Origin: Coniella vitis
Lineage: Eukaryota > Ascomycota > Sordariomycetes > Diaporthales > Schizoparmaceae
Assembly (NCBI GenBank): GCA_011317545.1
Contig: WUJK01000004.1
Coordinates: 1,178,001-1,242,000, forward strand
DNA length: 64,000 nt
Direction of reading: 5' to 3'
Shown: piece after piece, positions 62,260 to 64,000 of the stretch
Layout of the letters: each line of letters starts with the position of its first letter
Numbering within the stretch: position 1 is the stretch's first letter
The notes under the pieces: generated by a model
What the model was told of the DNA's origin: nothing
What the model saw: the letters and a program-made list of their open reading frames with translations, nothing else
The model's database searches: none
Made by a program: the position numbers and the translations under genes

Positions 62260-64000
62260 ATGGCTTCTCCTGTCACGGAGGAAAAGGTCGTTCAGGCCTC
62301 CTCTCACGGCAACGAGATCGACGAGAAGATTGCCGCCGACGGTGAAGCGGCCCCAGATCTCAAGGACAAGGATGCCGCCATCACCACCACCAGCGTGTCG
62401 GATGCGGACGACGTCAACGGCTCCGAGACAGACAGCCAAGATGCCATCATCGTCACTGGTGCCGATGCCGCAGCGCATCTTCTGCCGCTCAGAGACGACG
62501 GCGATCCCTCTTTTACGTTTCGCGGCGTGGTGATCGCAACCGCCTTGTCCGGCTTCCAGGCTGTTATGAACCAGATCTACATGGTTGGTCAATCCGGTTC
62601 CTCTGCCCTTTGCCCGCGGCCTCAGCACGGCTCTACTGACACAGAGAAACCCCTTCTCAGTTCAAACCCACCAGTGTTTCCATCATGGGCACCTTTATCG
62701 TCCTGATTGCCTACTTTATCGGCAACCTCTGGGCCTTCCTCCTCCCTCGCGGTGACCACCTCGAGGCCCGCTGGAGAGAAGGCGGTGGCCAGGGGAAACT
62801 GCCTCGCTGGATCCGGATCGCCAAGTTCGTCAACAACGGGCCGTGGGGTCTCAAGGAGCACGCCATTGCCGCCATCACGGCCACGGGCGCCTCCAATGCC
62901 GCGGCGGCCAGCGAAGTGTTTGCGGCACAAGACCTCTTCTACAACATGCCGCTGTCCGGCACGACCGTCATACTGAGCACCATCAGCATCGGCCTGTTTG
63001 GCTACGGCCTGTGCGGCATCATGCGGCCCATTGCCGTCTGGCACGTCGAGTCTGTCTACTGGAGCACGCTGCCGACCGTCAAGACCCTGCAGGGCCTGCA
63101 CTGGGCCAGCGTCAAGGACTCGAAGCCCATCCGCTACTTTTGGTACGCTTACAGCAGCATGTTTGCCTACGAGTGGTTCCCGGCCTACATCTGGCCGTGG
63201 CTCAACTCCGTCTCGGTCCCGTGTCTGGCGGCCATGAAGGCCACCGGCTCCAAGGCGGCTGTCCTGACGAACCTCTTTGGCGGCGCCACCAACAACGAGG
63301 GCCTGGGTTTGTTTAGCTTGTCCTTCGACTGGCAATACGTGAGTCTCTCCCAAAGATCCCAAAGATACTAGAGGCCATGATGCCACTTGAAGGGCCTGGC
63401 AAGCTGACTGAGTGCTTCTCCTTCTTCTTTTGCTGTATAGACCACTACAGCGCAGACGTCTCTCCCGCTCAAGTTGCAGCTGCACCAGGCCGCAGGGTTG
63501 TTCACCTGCTATCTTGTGATGCTCGGCATCTACTACGGCAATGGCTGGGGCGCAAAGTCGCTGCCCTTCATGTCGACCAGACTCATGCTGGCCAACGGCA
63601 CCGAGTACCCGGCAAGCCAAGTCTTTGCGGGTGGCGTCCTCAACGGGACGGCTCTCGCCGAGTACGGTCCTCCCAAGCTGGCTGCCACTTTTGCGTATTC
63701 CATGTTCATTGCCAATGCTGCTGTGGGTTTCATCTTTCATCTTTCCTCTCTCTCTCTCCCCCTCTGTCTCTGTCCCTGTCTCTCTCTTTTCATCTCTCTC
63801 TCTTTCCCTCCTTGCTTTCATCAGCAGACTGTGCGTCCCACAGATACTGACCAGTGAGCCATCTCCCTGACAGATTGGCGCGCTCATCATGCACTGCATC
63901 ATCTTCTGGGGCCCGGATATCAAGCGTTCTTTCATCGACGCGCGCAAGAACAAGTTTGACGACCGCCACCACGTGCACATGGCCAAGCACTACAAGGAGG
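62260..64000 (+). CDS. OPT-family oligopeptide transporter, N-terminal part (runs off the window)
   Basis: A proton-coupled plasma-membrane transporter for small peptides or metal-chelate peptides (OPT/ISP4 family). Exons 62260-62583, 62661-63338, 63441-63722 and 63874 to beyond 64000 are all phase 0, so about 470 of roughly 750-850 residues are visible. A hydrophilic N-tail of about 85 residues precedes FRGVVIATALSGFQAVMNQI. Membrane segments include VSIMGTFIVLIAYFIGNLWA and the LSTISIGLFGYGLCGIMRPI stretch. Family-typical sequences are WFPAYIWPWLNSVSV, NNEGLGLFSLSFDWQY and GIYYGNGWGAKSLPFMS. The last visible exon begins IGALIMHCIIFWGPDIK. Intron 1 (77 nt) starts GTTGGT, slightly off consensus. 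Confidence 0.93.

Noticed and set aside
62622..63986. 454-codon minus-strand frame opposite the OPT transporter
   Set aside because: It runs across OPT introns and is antisense to clear transporter motifs.

Overview
The window looks like nuclear DNA of a filamentous ascomycete (Pezizomycotina, most likely a Sordariomycete; the class is an inference). The evidence is short GT...CTAAC...AG introns (roughly 50-220 nt), a fused ARG5,6-type arginine gene, a Zn2Cys6 transcription factor, a HET-domain gene, a WASP with a long polyproline region, and gene-poor spacers full of microsatellites. Gene models were built by eye from reading frames joined at splice sites whose phases agree. No gene was confirmed by a database search.

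Layout. 0-2.3 kb: a Rossmann-type N-terminus at the left edge and a three-exon short-chain dehydrogenase, both on the minus strand. 2.3-5.4 kb: spacer. 5.47 kb: a 73-aa hydrophobic small protein. 5.8-10.8 kb: a gene-free block with several repeat types. 10.8-24 kb: core genes, namely XPF/Rad1 nuclease, a 77-aa hydrophilic protein, WASP/Las17, eIF1A, an orphan protein and Chs5. 24.2 kb: a second SDR with a polyglutamine insert. 27.2-40 kb: synaptobrevin, ARG5,6, mitochondrial uS14m, an Arb2-domain protein and a mitochondrial TPR-like membrane protein. 40.3-46.3 kb: two large proteins of unknown function. 49.5-56.7 kb: an accessory-looking segment with a Zn2Cys6 regulator and a HET-ankyrin protein. 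58.5-60.1 kb: a basic low-complexity orphan, followed by an 80-bp tandem array. 62.26 kb to the right edge: an OPT-family oligopeptide transporter that runs off the window.

Most genes are unlinked housekeeping functions: DNA repair, actin assembly, translation initiation, the exomer/chitin pathway, secretion, arginine synthesis and mitochondrial translation. I see no biosynthetic gene cluster and no CRISPR, IS or phage structure.

The least explained part is 7.6-10.2 kb. It holds seven ~134-bp units each with a TATAAGTA box, clustered splice-site-like motifs, a duplicated ~110-bp block, three 76-bp units each with a perfect 9-bp hairpin, two G/C hairpins and a long inverted repeat. Its right edge carries a 34-bp sequence that recurs 50 kb away in the 80-bp tandem array at 60.27-60.63 kb, where three of the five units encode the same 12-residue micro-ORF (MVVILAGLGAAA).
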